From Pseudooceanicola sp. HF7 (GTDB taxonomy: Bacteria; Pseudomonadota; Alphaproteobacteria; Rhodobacterales; Rhodobacteraceae), in assembly GCF_011806405.1 (NCBI RefSeq), contig NZ_JAATOW010000004.1:1-64000 (forward strand): 64,000 bases of DNA, written 5' to 3'. Shown piece after piece: positions 37,104 through 45,356 of this stretch; the stretch's first letter is position 1, and every line of letters begins with the position of its first letter. The translations under genes and the position numbers were made by a program. Below the pieces are notes generated by a model. The model searched no databases and was not told the origin of the DNA. It worked only from the letters and a program-made list of their open reading frames with translations.

Positions 37104-37492
37104 TGCGGAGCCACCACTAGGGCGACGTTCTGCACCCCGGCCTCTGTCAGCTCGCGCAGAAGGCGCGCGAGGGCGGCGGCTTCGGTCTTGCCATCCGCGC
37201 GGATCTGGGGCGCGCCTTCCTTGTCGGCGTTCTCTGCCACGTAGGCGGCCACGGCATCGGCGCCGCGCAGCTCCTTGAAGCCCGCTTCGCCTTCGGAGGA
37301 CAGGAAGAGCACGGCGGTCTCCTCGGCTTCCGCGCCTTCTTCGGCCTTGGGCGGCTCCACCTCGAAGGGTTCGGGTGGGGTGAGGCGCGAGGTCATCAGG
37401 AAGAAGATCAGCAGCAGGAAGACCACGTTGATCATCGGGACGATGGATTCGGCCCGTGGGCGGCGGGGCGGGGCGGTGAAATCAAGCGACAT
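37100..37492 (-). CDS. exbD: ExbD/TolR-family protein (second copy)
   Basis: A 130-residue ExbD/TolR protein with one transmembrane helix (IVPMINVVFLLLIFFLMTS, about residues 17-35) and a periplasmic domain. The essential aspartate usually found in the helix (PMIDVVF) is replaced by Asn here (PMINVVF), whereas the neighbouring copy keeps Asp. This suggests that the two ExbD proteins are not equivalent and that this one may not carry protons by itself. It lies three bases after the other exbD and overlaps tonB. Confidence 0.9.
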   Translation of the reverse strand: MSLDFTAPPRRPRAESIVPMINVVFLLLIFFLMTSRLTPPEPFEVEPPKAEEGAEAEETAVLFLSSEGEAGFKELRGADAVAAYVAENADKEGAPQIRADGKTEAAALARLLRELTEAGVQNVALVVAPQ

Positions 37493-37495
37493 GGA

Positions 37496-37876
37496 TCACT
37501 CCACCAGCACGAGGTTCGTGAAGCCGCCGGCGCGCAGAATGGCAGCCACGTCGACCACGCGTTGCAGCTGCGCCCCGTCGGCCCCCCGCAGGATGATCGT
37601 GTCCTGCGGCTTCTCCGTCAGCTCACCGATCGCGGTTGCCAGCTCTGCCTGGGGGATTTCGCGTCCGTTCACTTTCAGCCCTTCCGGCAGGATGTCGACA
37701 AGGCGCGGCGGGCCCTCATAGCCCTGCCCGGCAGAGGCCAGCGGCAGGGGCAGCACCTGGTCCGTGCCGAAACGCGAGGCCAGCATGAAGAAGACCAGCA
37801 GCAGGAAGACCACGTCGATCATCGGCGTGAGCGACGGCTTGCGGCGTGGCCTTGGCGTGGTGGACAGGAAACTCAT
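37496..37876 (-). CDS. exbD: ExbD/TolR-family protein (first copy)
   Basis: A 126-residue ExbD/TolR protein with the canonical helix SLTPMIDVVFLLLVFFMLAS containing the proton-carrying Asp (about residue 20). The periplasmic part ends in VVDVAAILRAGGFTNLVLVE. It begins six bases after exbB and ends three bases before the second exbD. Together with ExbB it should form the motor energising TonB. Confidence 0.92.
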   Translation of the reverse strand: MSFLSTTPRPRRKPSLTPMIDVVFLLLVFFMLASRFGTDQVLPLPLASAGQGYEGPPRLVDILPEGLKVNGREIPQAELATAIGELTEKPQDTIILRGADGAQLQRVVDVAAILRAGGFTNLVLVE

Positions 37877-37882
37877 GGCGGC

Positions 37883-39004
37883 TTACTGGGCGGCCAGTTT
37901 CGACACGTTCTCACCCATGCCCTGCCCCGGCAGATCGGCCACGAAGATTCGTGCAGAGAGGTCCTCCATGTCCATGCGCAGGTTCTCCACCACGGCTTCG
38001 AACCAGGTCAGCGCCATGGAGGCTGGAATCGCCACGGCCATACCGGCAGCGGTGGTCAGCAGCGCTTCCCAGATACCGCCGGCCAGCAGCGAGGGATCGG
38101 CATTGGAACCGGCGGCCTGAAGGGCCTGGAAGGCCGCGATCATGCCCATCACGGTGCCGAGCAGACCCAGCAGCGGGGCGATGGTGGAGATAAGCTCAAG
38201 CGCGCGCAGCGCAGAGCCCTGCGCCCCAAGCAGGCGCTTGGCGATGCGGGAGGTTTCCTCTCGCGCGGCGTCTTCGTTCAGGGACAGGCGGGCGCGCATG
38301 GCGGCGGTCACCAGGCGGGAGCGCACGCCTTTGCGGTCCTTGACGATGGTGAGGGCCAGAGTGGCGTCGCCCTCTTCCCAGGCTTGCACGGCGCGGCGCG
38401 AGGTGCGGCGCGACCAGGCGCCTTCCAGCACCAGGCGCCAGATCTTCCACAGGATAAGCGCCACGGTCACCACGGAGAGGGCCGCGATGGCCCAGATCGC
38501 CGGGCCGCCGTTAACTAGGAACTCCATGCCCCGGCTGGAGGCATCTTCGACCACTTCCACCAGGGTTGCAGGCTGTTCGGGAGCCGCCGGCTGCGCGGCG
38601 GGAGCCGGTTCACTTGCCGTGTCGACAGCGCCATCGGTCGCGGGCTGCTCGGCTGCGGGCGCTTCGCCTGCGGGATCGGTTTGCGTGCCGCCCACACCGG
38701 CCTGCGCCGGGCTGTCCACGGCAGTGGGCGCGGCCTCCTGCGTTTCACTTGCGGCCCCTTCCTGCGGCGCATCGGCGGCAGGGTCGGCAGCGGGGGCGTC
38801 GACCGTGGGGGCCTGCGTGGGTTCGGGCGTCACGGCCGGCTGTTCGACGACGTCGCCGATGACCGGCGCGCTGTCGCTGGCCTCTGGCGCGGATTGCGCC
38901 CAGGCGGGACCAGTGAGCGCCGCTGCCGAGACCACCGCCGAAATCGCTGCCGTCCGGGCGAGGGTCAGAAAGCCCCTGGAGCCCTCCGCGTGAAGCCTTG
39001 CCAT
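37883..39004 (-). CDS. exbB: ExbB/TolQ-family proton channel with long N-terminal extension
   Basis: A 373-residue MotA/TolQ/ExbB protein. Residues 1-36 look like a signal peptide (ending AWAQ), residues about 37-150 are a low-complexity Ala/Pro/Glu spacer, and the ExbB core follows with transmembrane helices at about 169-187, 260-282 and 312-332 (IAPLLGLLGTVMGMI; TTAAGMAVAIPASM). Such N-terminal extensions are known in ExbB proteins of alphaproteobacteria. The ATG at 39004 has AAAGGAG upstream; the frame is open another 84 codons 5' but is implausible. First gene of the exbBDD-tonB operon. Confidence 0.9.
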   Translation of the reverse strand: MARLHAEGSRGFLTLARTAAISAVVSAAALTGPAWAQSAPEASDSAPVIGDVVEQPAVTPEPTQAPTVDAPAADPAADAPQEGAASETQEAAPTAVDSPAQAGVGGTQTDPAGEAPAAEQPATDGAVDTASEPAPAAQPAAPEQPATLVEVVEDASSRGMEFLVNGGPAIWAIAALSVVTVALILWKIWRLVLEGAWSRRTSRRAVQAWEEGDATLALTIVKDRKGVRSRLVTAAMRARLSLNEDAAREETSRIAKRLLGAQGSALRALELISTIAPLLGLLGTVMGMIAAFQALQAAGSNADPSLLAGGIWEALLTTAAGMAVAIPASMALTWFEAVVENLRMDMEDLSARIFVADLPGQGMGENVSKLAAQ

Positions 39005-39235
39005 GTCCAAACTCCTTTCGGAAACCGATGACGCCGCGCGCCCTGTTTCACAAGTAAAGACCGAAGGGCGCGATGCCTTCGGCGCTATCATCCACCGGGT
39101 GAAATGACGCCTGCCGCTGGCATGGGGACGGGAAGGTCCGCACGCTGCTGCGGCGTCATTCACGAAATGCTGGCACCACGGGTGAGTGATCGAGGAAGAA
39201 ACCCCCACGGTGGCTGGCGTCGACCACGGGTTAAG

Positions 39236-39256
39236 ATAACCTAGTAATACAGTCAA
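39236..39256 (-). promoter_or_regulatory. Candidate iron-responsive site upstream of exbB
   Basis: The 14-mer at 39236-39249 (ATAACCTAGTAATA on the plus strand) recurs with 12 of 14 identical bases at 42993-43006 before the siderophore-binding-protein operon. Here it lies directly downstream of a TTGACT hexamer (complement 39251-39256), that is, within the -35 to -10 spacer of a possible exbB promoter. Function as an operator is inferred. Confidence 0.45.
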
Positions 39257-39296
39257 CTATATTCCGATGGATGCCGCCGCCCGGGCGAAACCGCCG

Positions 39297-40049
39297 TCAG
39301 ACCATCACGTAAGGGCGGTCCCCGATGAGTGAAATGCGGGCGTCGCTGCCGAAGACATCAGCCAGCAGGGCATCGTTCACGACCTCCACCGGGGTCCCCT
39401 GGGCTGCGATGCGCCCGTCCTTCAGCGCGACGATCCGGTCGGCAAAGGCCGTGGCGTAGTTGATGTCATGCAGCACGATGACGATGGTCTTGCCGTCTTC
39501 ATCCGCCATCTCGCGCAGCAGCCGCATCAGGCTGCGGGCCCCGGCGATGTCGAGGTTGTTGAGCGGCTCGTCCAGCAGCAGGTATTCGGTGTCCTGGGCA
39601 AAGGCCATGGCCACGAAAGCGCGTTGGCGCTGCCCGCCCGAGATCTCGTCCAGGAAACGCTCTGCCATCTCCGACAGGCCGAAGCGGTTGATCGCGGTTT
39701 CGACAAGCGCATGGTCCGCGGCGGTGGGATGGCCCTGGTGCCAGGGATAGCGCCCGAAGCCCACCAGTTCGCGCACACGGAGACGGGCCGAGACGTGATT
39801 GCTTTGCGCCATGATCGCCAGCACGCGGGCCAGGTCCCTGTCAGAGGCCTGACCGATTTTGAGGCCCTGGACGTCGATCTCTCCACGCTGGATGCGGGTG
39901 AGTCGGGCGATGAGCGACAGCAGGGTGGATTTCCCCGCCCCGTTCGGCCCCACCAGCGCGGTGATCCCGCCCTTGGGCAGGTCCAGGTCGATGCCGGTCA
40001 GGATCTGGTTGCTGCCGATGCTGTGATGCAGGTCGCGGATACGGATCAT
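39297..40049 (-). CDS. Siderophore ABC transporter ATP-binding protein
   Basis: A 250-residue FecE/FepC-type ATPase. Walker A is GPNGAGKST, the signature EISGGQRQRAFVAMAFAQD and Walker B YLLLDEPLNNLD. The family is that of catecholate/petrobactin-type importers (YclP, VctC, CeuD). It overlaps the upstream permease by four bases and ends the four-gene importer operon. Iron-siderophore specificity is inferred from the family and from exbBD-tonB next door. Confidence 0.9.
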   Translation of the reverse strand: MIRIRDLHHSIGSNQILTGIDLDLPKGGITALVGPNGAGKSTLLSLIARLTRIQRGEIDVQGLKIGQASDRDLARVLAIMAQSNHVSARLRVRELVGFGRYPWHQGHPTAADHALVETAINRFGLSEMAERFLDEISGGQRQRAFVAMAFAQDTEYLLLDEPLNNLDIAGARSLMRLLREMADEDGKTIVIVLHDINYATAFADRIVALKDGRIAAQGTPVEVVNDALLADVFGSDARISLIGDRPYVMV

Positions 40050-41011
40050 GCGCGTCGCCTTTTCAGAAGGAGCGCCAGGAAGAGCAGCCCCCCGATGAGT
40101 TCGATGATGACGGAAAGCGGCGTGGACAGGTCCAGCAAGCGCTCCATGACGGTCTGCCCGCCGACAAGGATCAGGCAGCCGGTCAGCGCGGCCGAGGGCA
40201 GCAGGACGGCATGGCGCTCTGTCGGGGTTAGCACATGGGCCAGCGCGGTGACGATGAGCCCGAAGAAGCTGCCGGCCCCGCCGCCCATGCCCGACATCGG
40301 CCCGACCAGCGCCGTCGCGGCGGCCACAAGAATGCAGATCAGCACCAGCACCTGGGCCTGCCCCTGCGCGGGACGTGCGCCCAGGCCGGTGGCCGGAACT
40401 TCCCCCAACCCCAGCACGTCGAGCCGGGCGCGCATCCGCCAGGCCAGCAGCACCGCCGGCACCGAAACCAGCGTGGCGAAGCCCAGCAGCGCCGGTTCGA
40501 CACTGGTGAAGCGCGCAAAGGAGATGGACTGCACCATCTGGAACTCTGCCGGATCGATCAGGCGCTGGATGAACTCCGTCACCGACCGCAGGAGCGTGCC
40601 GAAGATGATACCGGTCAGGACCAGCCGCATCATGTCGCCCCGCGCGCCCTTGCGCAGCAGCGTGAACAGCCCCAGGCCCAGCAGCGTCATGAGGCTGACG
40701 TTGATGGTGAAGATCAGCGCGGTGGGCATTCCGGCATACCCCGATGAGCCGAAGACATGCACCATGATCGTCAGCACCAGCATGTAGAGCGCATCGAACC
40801 CCATGACCGAGGGCGTCAGGATCCGGTTCGCCGTGATGGTCTGGAACAGCACCGTGGCGACCGACAGGCAGACCCCCACCAGCAGCATCGCCGCCAGCTT
40901 CGTGGCGCGGAAGGGCAGCAGGAATTCCCAGGCCGCCCCGGCGCCCGCGAAGACGTAGATCGCGGCAAGGCTCAGCAGGGCCAGCGACAGGAGGGTGATG
41001 CGCCTAGCCAT
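40046..41011 (-). CDS. Siderophore ABC transporter permease (FecCD family)
   Basis: A 321-residue FecCD permease with the N-terminal helix, RATKLAAMLLVGVCLSVATVLFQTI (the family's region beginning RxxRxxAAxxxGxxLxxxG is modified), NRILTPSVMGFDALYMLV and the GPMSGMGGGAGSFFGLIVTALAHVL block that contacts the ATPase (quoted here in parts: GPMSGMGGGAG and FFGLIVTALAHVL). It overlaps the first permease by eight bases and the ATPase by four. It pairs with the preceding permease. Confidence 0.88.
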   Translation of the reverse strand: MARRITLLSLALLSLAAIYVFAGAGAAWEFLLPFRATKLAAMLLVGVCLSVATVLFQTITANRILTPSVMGFDALYMLVLTIMVHVFGSSGYAGMPTALIFTINVSLMTLLGLGLFTLLRKGARGDMMRLVLTGIIFGTLLRSVTEFIQRLIDPAEFQMVQSISFARFTSVEPALLGFATLVSVPAVLLAWRMRARLDVLGLGEVPATGLGARPAQGQAQVLVLICILVAAATALVGPMSGMGGGAGSFFGLIVTALAHVLTPTERHAVLLPSAALTGCLILVGGQTVMERLLDLSTPLSVIIELIGGLLFLALLLKRRRA

Positions 41012-41951
41012 GCCGCGGCTCGCTGTAGAGCAGGAACAGGAAGACCCCTGCCCCGGCGATCCCCACGAGGGAGGCGACGGGGATCTCGAACGGGGCGCGC
41101 AGGACGCGGCCCAGGATATCCCCGCTCAGCACCAGCATCGCACCGGCATAGGCCGCCACCGGCAATGCACGTCGCAGGTTGTCGCCCATCCGGCGGGCGA
41201 CGATGTTGGGCACAACCAGCCCCACGAAGGGGATGGCCCCCAACGTCACCACGACCATGGCCGTGGTCAGAGAGATCGCCGCAAGCCCAGCCCCCGTCAC
41301 CAGCCCGACGTTGACACCCAGCCCGCGCGCGGCGTTTTCGCCCAGGCCCAGCACCGTGATCCGGTCCGCGATGAACCAGGTCAGACCGGCGGCGAAGGCC
41401 CCGACCCAGAGCAGCTCGTACCGCCCCTGCAGCACACCTGAGAGCTCTCCGGTCAGCCAGGCGCCGAGGAACTGCATCATGTCGCCTTGGTAGGCGAAGA
41501 AGGTCACGAAGGCCCCGATCACGCCGCCGTACACCAAGGCCACAAGCGGCACGAGAAGCGGCTGCGTGGGGGGCAGCGGGCGGATCAGAAGCAGCAGGCC
41601 GGCGCTGCCGACAAGCGTTGTCAGGGCGGCGATGCCCATCTTCGCCCAGATCGCCGTGGCCGGGAAGAACAGGGTGGAAATCAGGATGCCAAGAGCCGCG
41701 CTCTGGCCCGCGCCGGCCGTCATCGGCTCCACGAAGCGGTTGCGGGCAAGGATCTGCATGATCTGGCCAGAGACCGCCAGCGCCGCGCCGGCCAGCAGGG
41801 CCGCCAGCGTGCGTGGCAGGCGGCTGACCAGCAGAAGCTGCTGACCCTGGGGATCGGTCAGAAGGTCCCGGAAGGTCACGGGAACGGCGCCGATGAACAG
41901 CGACAGGACCGCCAGCGCCGCCAGCGTGAGAAGAGCCAGGGTCCAGCGCAT
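41004..41951 (-). CDS. Siderophore ABC transporter permease (FecCD family)
   Basis: A 315-residue FecCD permease. The conserved RLPRTLAALLAGAALAVSGQ, ILARNRFVEPMTAGAGQSA and GAIPFVGLVVPNIVARRMG blocks are all clear, the last being the ATPase-coupling loop. It starts four bases after the binding-protein gene and overlaps the second permease by eight bases. Confidence 0.92.
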   Translation of the reverse strand: MRWTLALLTLAALAVLSLFIGAVPVTFRDLLTDPQGQQLLLVSRLPRTLAALLAGAALAVSGQIMQILARNRFVEPMTAGAGQSAALGILISTLFFPATAIWAKMGIAALTTLVGSAGLLLLIRPLPPTQPLLVPLVALVYGGVIGAFVTFFAYQGDMMQFLGAWLTGELSGVLQGRYELLWVGAFAAGLTWFIADRITVLGLGENAARGLGVNVGLVTGAGLAAISLTTAMVVVTLGAIPFVGLVVPNIVARRMGDNLRRALPVAAYAGAMLVLSGDILGRVLRAPFEIPVASLVGIAGAGVFLFLLYSEPRHG

Positions 41952-41955
41952 GTGG

Positions 41956-42900
41956 TCAGGAACCGCCTGCGGTCAGGGCCTTGGTGATCTCGTCCAGCGT
42001 GAAGAGCAACGATTGCACGCCGCCGGCAGAGACATAGGCCGCCGGCGGGGACAGGTAGATGACCCGCCCCTCCTGCCAGGCCTTGGTGTTGTGGACCAGC
42101 GCGTTGTCGAGCGTGGCTTCAGCGGATTGGGCGCCCTCGCCCACCGTGGTACCGCGGTCGATCACCAGAAGCGTGTCCGGATCGGCCTGGGCGACATATT
42201 CGAAGGAGACGGGCTCGCCATGGTTGGAGGTCTGGATCCCCTCGACCGCCTGCGGCCAGTCCAGCCGCTCATGAAGCCAGCCGAAGCGGCTGCCCCGCCC
42301 GAAGGCCGAGATCTTGGGACCATTGGCCAGCAGGATCAGAGCCCGCCCGCCCTTGTCCGCCACGGCCTCGCGGGTGGTCTCCAGTGCCGCGTCCAATTGC
42401 GTCTGAAGCTCTGCCGCCTCTGCCTGCTTGTCGAAGATCGTACCGTAGGCCGCAAGCCGGGCTTCCCCGTCCCCGAAAGCGTCGGGCCCGATGGTCATGT
42501 CCGCCACCGGTGCCAGGCGGCGCAGCGCCTCTGCCTGGGCAGCGGCACGGGAGCCGACGATGATCAGGTCCGGACGCAGGACCGCCAGTTTCTCGAAATC
42601 CGCTTCGAAGATCGTGCCCACGGAGGGGACGCCTTCCATCTGCGGCTCAAGGAAGTCGGTGTAGAGCGGCGTGACGATCCCGTCCGGCTCAACCCCGAGG
42701 GCGCTGAGCGTGTCGATCGCGGCGATATCCAGCACGGCGATGGTCTGCGGCGGCTCCGGCAGCTCCATCGACCCGGTGGCCGTCTGGAAGGTCACCAGAT
42801 CGGCCATGGCCTGCGCGCCGAGAAGCCCGAGACCAAGGGCAAGAAGGGTCGCGCGAGCGGCCTTTACGGGGGTTCTGGCGGTCTGGGTCATGGCTTTCAC
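41956..42900 (-). CDS. Siderophore-binding periplasmic protein
   Basis: A 314-residue class III (FepB/CeuE/YclQ-like) binding protein with a long basic signal peptide (residues 1-33, ending AMA-D) and no lipobox. EPPQTIAVLDIAAIDTLSAL and the region ending RPDLIIVGSRAAAQ match the petrobactin/catecholate branch. FGWLHERLDWPQA and PDTLLVIDRGTTVG are further family blocks. It is the first gene of the importer operon and is divergent from the DUF2218 gene. No stem-loop separates it from the permease, unlike in the other importer operons of this window. Confidence 0.88.
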   Translation of the reverse strand: MKAMTQTARTPVKAARATLLALGLGLLGAQAMADLVTFQTATGSMELPEPPQTIAVLDIAAIDTLSALGVEPDGIVTPLYTDFLEPQMEGVPSVGTIFEADFEKLAVLRPDLIIVGSRAAAQAEALRRLAPVADMTIGPDAFGDGEARLAAYGTIFDKQAEAAELQTQLDAALETTREAVADKGGRALILLANGPKISAFGRGSRFGWLHERLDWPQAVEGIQTSNHGEPVSFEYVAQADPDTLLVIDRGTTVGEGAQSAEATLDNALVHNTKAWQEGRVIYLSPPAAYVSAGGVQSLLFTLDEITKALTAGGS

Positions 42901-42992
42901 CTGGCTGAAAAATGGCGCGATATCCGGCCCGCCCCGCAGGGTAGGCAGCGTTGCGTTCGGGGCTAACCCGTTGCCAACAAGGGGTCAAGCTC

Positions 42993-43006
42993 ATACCCTA
43001 GTAAAA
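42993..43006. promoter_or_regulatory. Candidate iron-responsive site in divergent siderophore/DUF2218 promoter
   Basis: ATACCCTAGTAAAA differs at only two of 14 positions from the sequence upstream of exbB (39236-39249). It sits between the divergent binding-protein and DUF2218 genes, where it would overlap a possible -10 of the DUF2218 promoter (TTGCCA at 42971, then 17 bases) and lies just upstream of TTGACC (complement 42982-42987) for the importer. One regulator could therefore act on both genes. Confidence 0.45.
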
Positions 43007-43029
43007 GAATCGGAGAAAGGAATTGCCGA

Positions 43030-43335
43030 ATGCTTACAGCCAGCGCCAGCTTCGAGACGGCCAATGGGTCAAAGTATCTTCAGCAGCTTTGCAAGCACTT
43101 CGCCCACAAGGTGTCGGTTGAATACGACGCGACCTCCGGCCGGGCAGAGATGCCCACGGGCCCGGCGCTGCTGAGAGCGGACGAGGCCGGCCTTCACATG
43201 GTCGTGAGCGCCCCGGACGAGGCAAAGATGGAACGCGCGAAATTCGTGGTCGAGGATCACCTGAAGAAATTCGCCTTCCGTGAGCCTTTCGACACCCTGA
43301 ACTGGTCCGAAAGCCGGGAAGAGGCGGCAGCCTGA
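43030..43335 (+). CDS. DUF2218 protein associated with siderophore uptake
   Basis: A 101-residue DUF2218 protein. YLQQLCKHFAHKVSVEYD and LVVEDHL-like FVVEDHLKKFAFREPF are its recognisable blocks; the Cys-His pair in LCKHFAHK is usual in the family. Members are regularly found beside siderophore importers and iron reductases, and a cytoplasmic role in iron release or reduction has been supposed but not shown to my knowledge. AAAGGA precedes the ATG. It is divergent from the importer and ends ten bases from the convergent LuxR gene. Confidence 0.85.
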   Translation: MLTASASFETANGSKYLQQLCKHFAHKVSVEYDATSGRAEMPTGPALLRADEAGLHMVVSAPDEAKMERAKFVVEDHLKKFAFREPFDTLNWSESREEAAA

Positions 43336-43345
43336 TAATCGGGGC

Positions 43346-43951
43346 CTAACTGCGCCCCACGATGTGTTCCTGATAGACACCGGCGAGGCAGTTGAGCAGC
43401 CCGCTAGTGTTGCTGACGCCGAATTTCTTGAGCAGTTTCGCCCGGTAGACCTCTACCGTGCGGTGAGAGATATCGAGGGTGAGCGCGATCTCCTTTGAGG
43501 TCTTGCCGTCCGCCAGCAGCGCGACGATCTCTCTCTCGCGCCGGGTCAGCGGGATGTAGGGGCGGGTCTGGCTGAGGTCCGCAAAGCTCCAGACCGCCTG
43601 GGCCAGGGGGTCGTCCGGTGTGAAGGAATGCCCCCGCACCCGGCACCAGAACAGCGTACCGTCGCGGCGCGCCATGATCCGTTCATCCCAGTAGGAATTG
43701 GTTTCCCGAAGCTGGTCGACGCCGCGATTGCGGATGTTCGAGAACTCCGAATCGCTGGGATAAAGCTTTGCAAACAATTGATTTTGCAGCTCTTCCCGCG
43801 TGTACCCGAACATGTCGGCAAAGGCGAAATTGCAGTCCCGGATCACCCGGTTCTCCGTCACTACCAGCCCCACCGGCGCGTGCAGGTAGGCCAGTTCGGC
43901 GAAGGCGCCGTCCTGGAAGGCGGCGGCGGGATCGGGGGTACGTATTTTCAC
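43346..43951 (-). CDS. PAS-LuxR transcriptional regulator
   Basis: A 201-residue regulator: a PAS domain (about residues 18-130; ENRVIRDCNFAFADMFGYTR, then RRDGTLFWCRVRGHSF) and a C-terminal LuxR helix-turn-helix (LTRREREIVALLADGKTSKE, then LDISHRTVEVYRAKLLKKFG). There is no receiver domain, so it probably senses a small molecule directly. The GTG at 43951 is the preferred start because the coding pattern begins there; the frame is open to 44311 but runs into the divergent gene. It is divergent from the Liv-type importer and presumably controls it. Confidence 0.82.
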   Translation of the reverse strand: MKIRTPDPAAAFQDGAFAELAYLHAPVGLVVTENRVIRDCNFAFADMFGYTREELQNQLFAKLYPSDSEFSNIRNRGVDQLRETNSYWDERIMARRDGTLFWCRVRGHSFTPDDPLAQAVWSFADLSQTRPYIPLTRREREIVALLADGKTSKEIALTLDISHRTVEVYRAKLLKKFGVSNTSGLLNCLAGVYQEHIVGRS

Positions 43952-44054
43952 GATATTGCCCAGGTTGCCAAAGCGGTGATGCTTGGGAGTGCAAGGTAAA
44001 CGACAGGCGCGCCGCGGGCAACGCGGACGGCCTGAGCGCTCTCGGGAGGAGACC

Positions 44055-45263
44055 ATGAAACCATTTGCAAGCGCCTTTGGCGCCGCCATGACCGCATTGA
44101 GCCTGACAGCAGGTGCGGCCTTCGCGCAGGATGCCGATCCGATCCGGATCGCCCTGATCCACGGGCTTTCGGGCTCAAGCTTCGAAGCCTTTTCCAAGCA
44201 GTCCCAGACCGGGTTCGAGATGGGCCTGGAATATGCCACCGATGGCACAAACGTGGTCAACGGCCACCCCATCGAGATCATCGTCAAGGACACCCAGTTC
44301 AAGCCGGACATTGCCCGCGCCGTCCTTGAAGAGGCCTATGGCGATGACGACGTTCTGCTGGCCGTGGGCGCGACCAGCTCCGGCGTGACCAAGGGCATGC
44401 TGCCCATCGCGGAGGAATACGAGAAGCTCCTGATCGTGGAGCCCGCCGTGGCCGACAGCCTGACCGGGCCGGATGGCAACCGCTATGTCTTCAAGACCTC
44501 GCGCAACTCCTCCATGGACATGCAGGCGCAGGCCCTGGCCCTGCAACCGGACGAAACGCTGCACGTCGCCACCCTGGCCGAGGATTATGCCTTTGGCCGT
44601 GACGGGATCGAGGCATTCAAATCCGCGCTGGAAGGCACCGGCGCGACCGTGGTGACAGAGGAATACGTGCCCCAGGGCACCGCGGATTTCACCGCTGCCA
44701 CCGAACGGATGTTCAACGCGCTGAAGGATATCGAAGGGCGCAAGGTGATCCTGGTCTACATCGCCGGGGGCGGTGACGCGCCGGGCAAGATCCAGGCGAT
44801 GGATCCGGCCCGCTACGGCATCGAGATCTCCATGGGGGGGCATATCCTGCCGGTTCTGCCGACCTACAAGCGCTTCCCCGGCATGGAAGGCGCGGTCTAT
44901 TACTACTACGAATCCTATGACAACCCGATCAACAACTGGCTGGTCGAGGAACATATGGCGCGCTTCGAAAGCCCGCCCGACTTCTTCACCGCAGGTGGCA
45001 TGGCCGCCGCGCTGGCCGTCGTGAAGGCAATCGAGACCACCGAGAGCCTGGACACCGAAGACCTGATCGCGGCCATGGAAGGCATGTCCTGGGACACGCC
45101 CAAGGGCGAGATGACCTTCCGCCCCGAAGACCACCAGGCGCTGCAGTCCATGGTGCACTTCAAGATCAAGGTCGATGACGAGGTCGAATGGGCCATCCCC
45201 GAGCTGGTCCGCATCATCGAACCCGGCGAGATGAACATCCCGCTTGGCCGCGACGGCGACTGA
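44055..45263 (+). CDS. Liv-type ABC transporter substrate-binding protein
   Basis: A 402-residue periplasmic binding protein of the branched-chain amino acid/amide class, with a signal peptide ending FAQ-DAD (about residue 25). IRIALIHGLSGSSFEAFSKQ replaces the usual GP(L/F)SG, and VGATSSGVTKGMLPIAEEYE and TLAEDYAFGRDGIEAFK are normal fold blocks. YYYYESYDNPINNWLV is distinctive. The ATG at 44055 follows GGGAGGAGACC. The substrate is unknown; the operon contains an alpha/beta hydrolase, so an ester, lactone or amide is more likely than leucine. Confidence 0.85.
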   Translation: MKPFASAFGAAMTALSLTAGAAFAQDADPIRIALIHGLSGSSFEAFSKQSQTGFEMGLEYATDGTNVVNGHPIEIIVKDTQFKPDIARAVLEEAYGDDDVLLAVGATSSGVTKGMLPIAEEYEKLLIVEPAVADSLTGPDGNRYVFKTSRNSSMDMQAQALALQPDETLHVATLAEDYAFGRDGIEAFKSALEGTGATVVTEEYVPQGTADFTAATERMFNALKDIEGRKVILVYIAGGGDAPGKIQAMDPARYGIEISMGGHILPVLPTYKRFPGMEGAVYYYYESYDNPINNWLVEEHMARFESPPDFFTAGGMAAALAVVKAIETTESLDTEDLIAAMEGMSWDTPKGEMTFRPEDHQALQSMVHFKIKVDDEVEWAIPELVRIIEPGEMNIPLGRDGD

Positions 45264-45282
45264 GCCGGACCGCGCCACGCTG

Positions 45283-45310
45283 CCCCGGTCGCGCTTCGCC
45301 GTGACCGGGG
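45283..45310 (+). promoter_or_regulatory. Intercistronic stem-loop after the Liv-type binding-protein gene
   Basis: CCCCGGTC at 45283-45290 pairs with GACCGGGG at 45303-45310, with further GCG/CGC pairing inside. It lies 19 bases after the stop and 46 before the next start; no T-run follows. Confidence 0.55.
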
Positions 45311-45356
45311 TCCTTCCCCCCGGACTTTTTCCCGGACATTTCACCCGGAAGACCGC

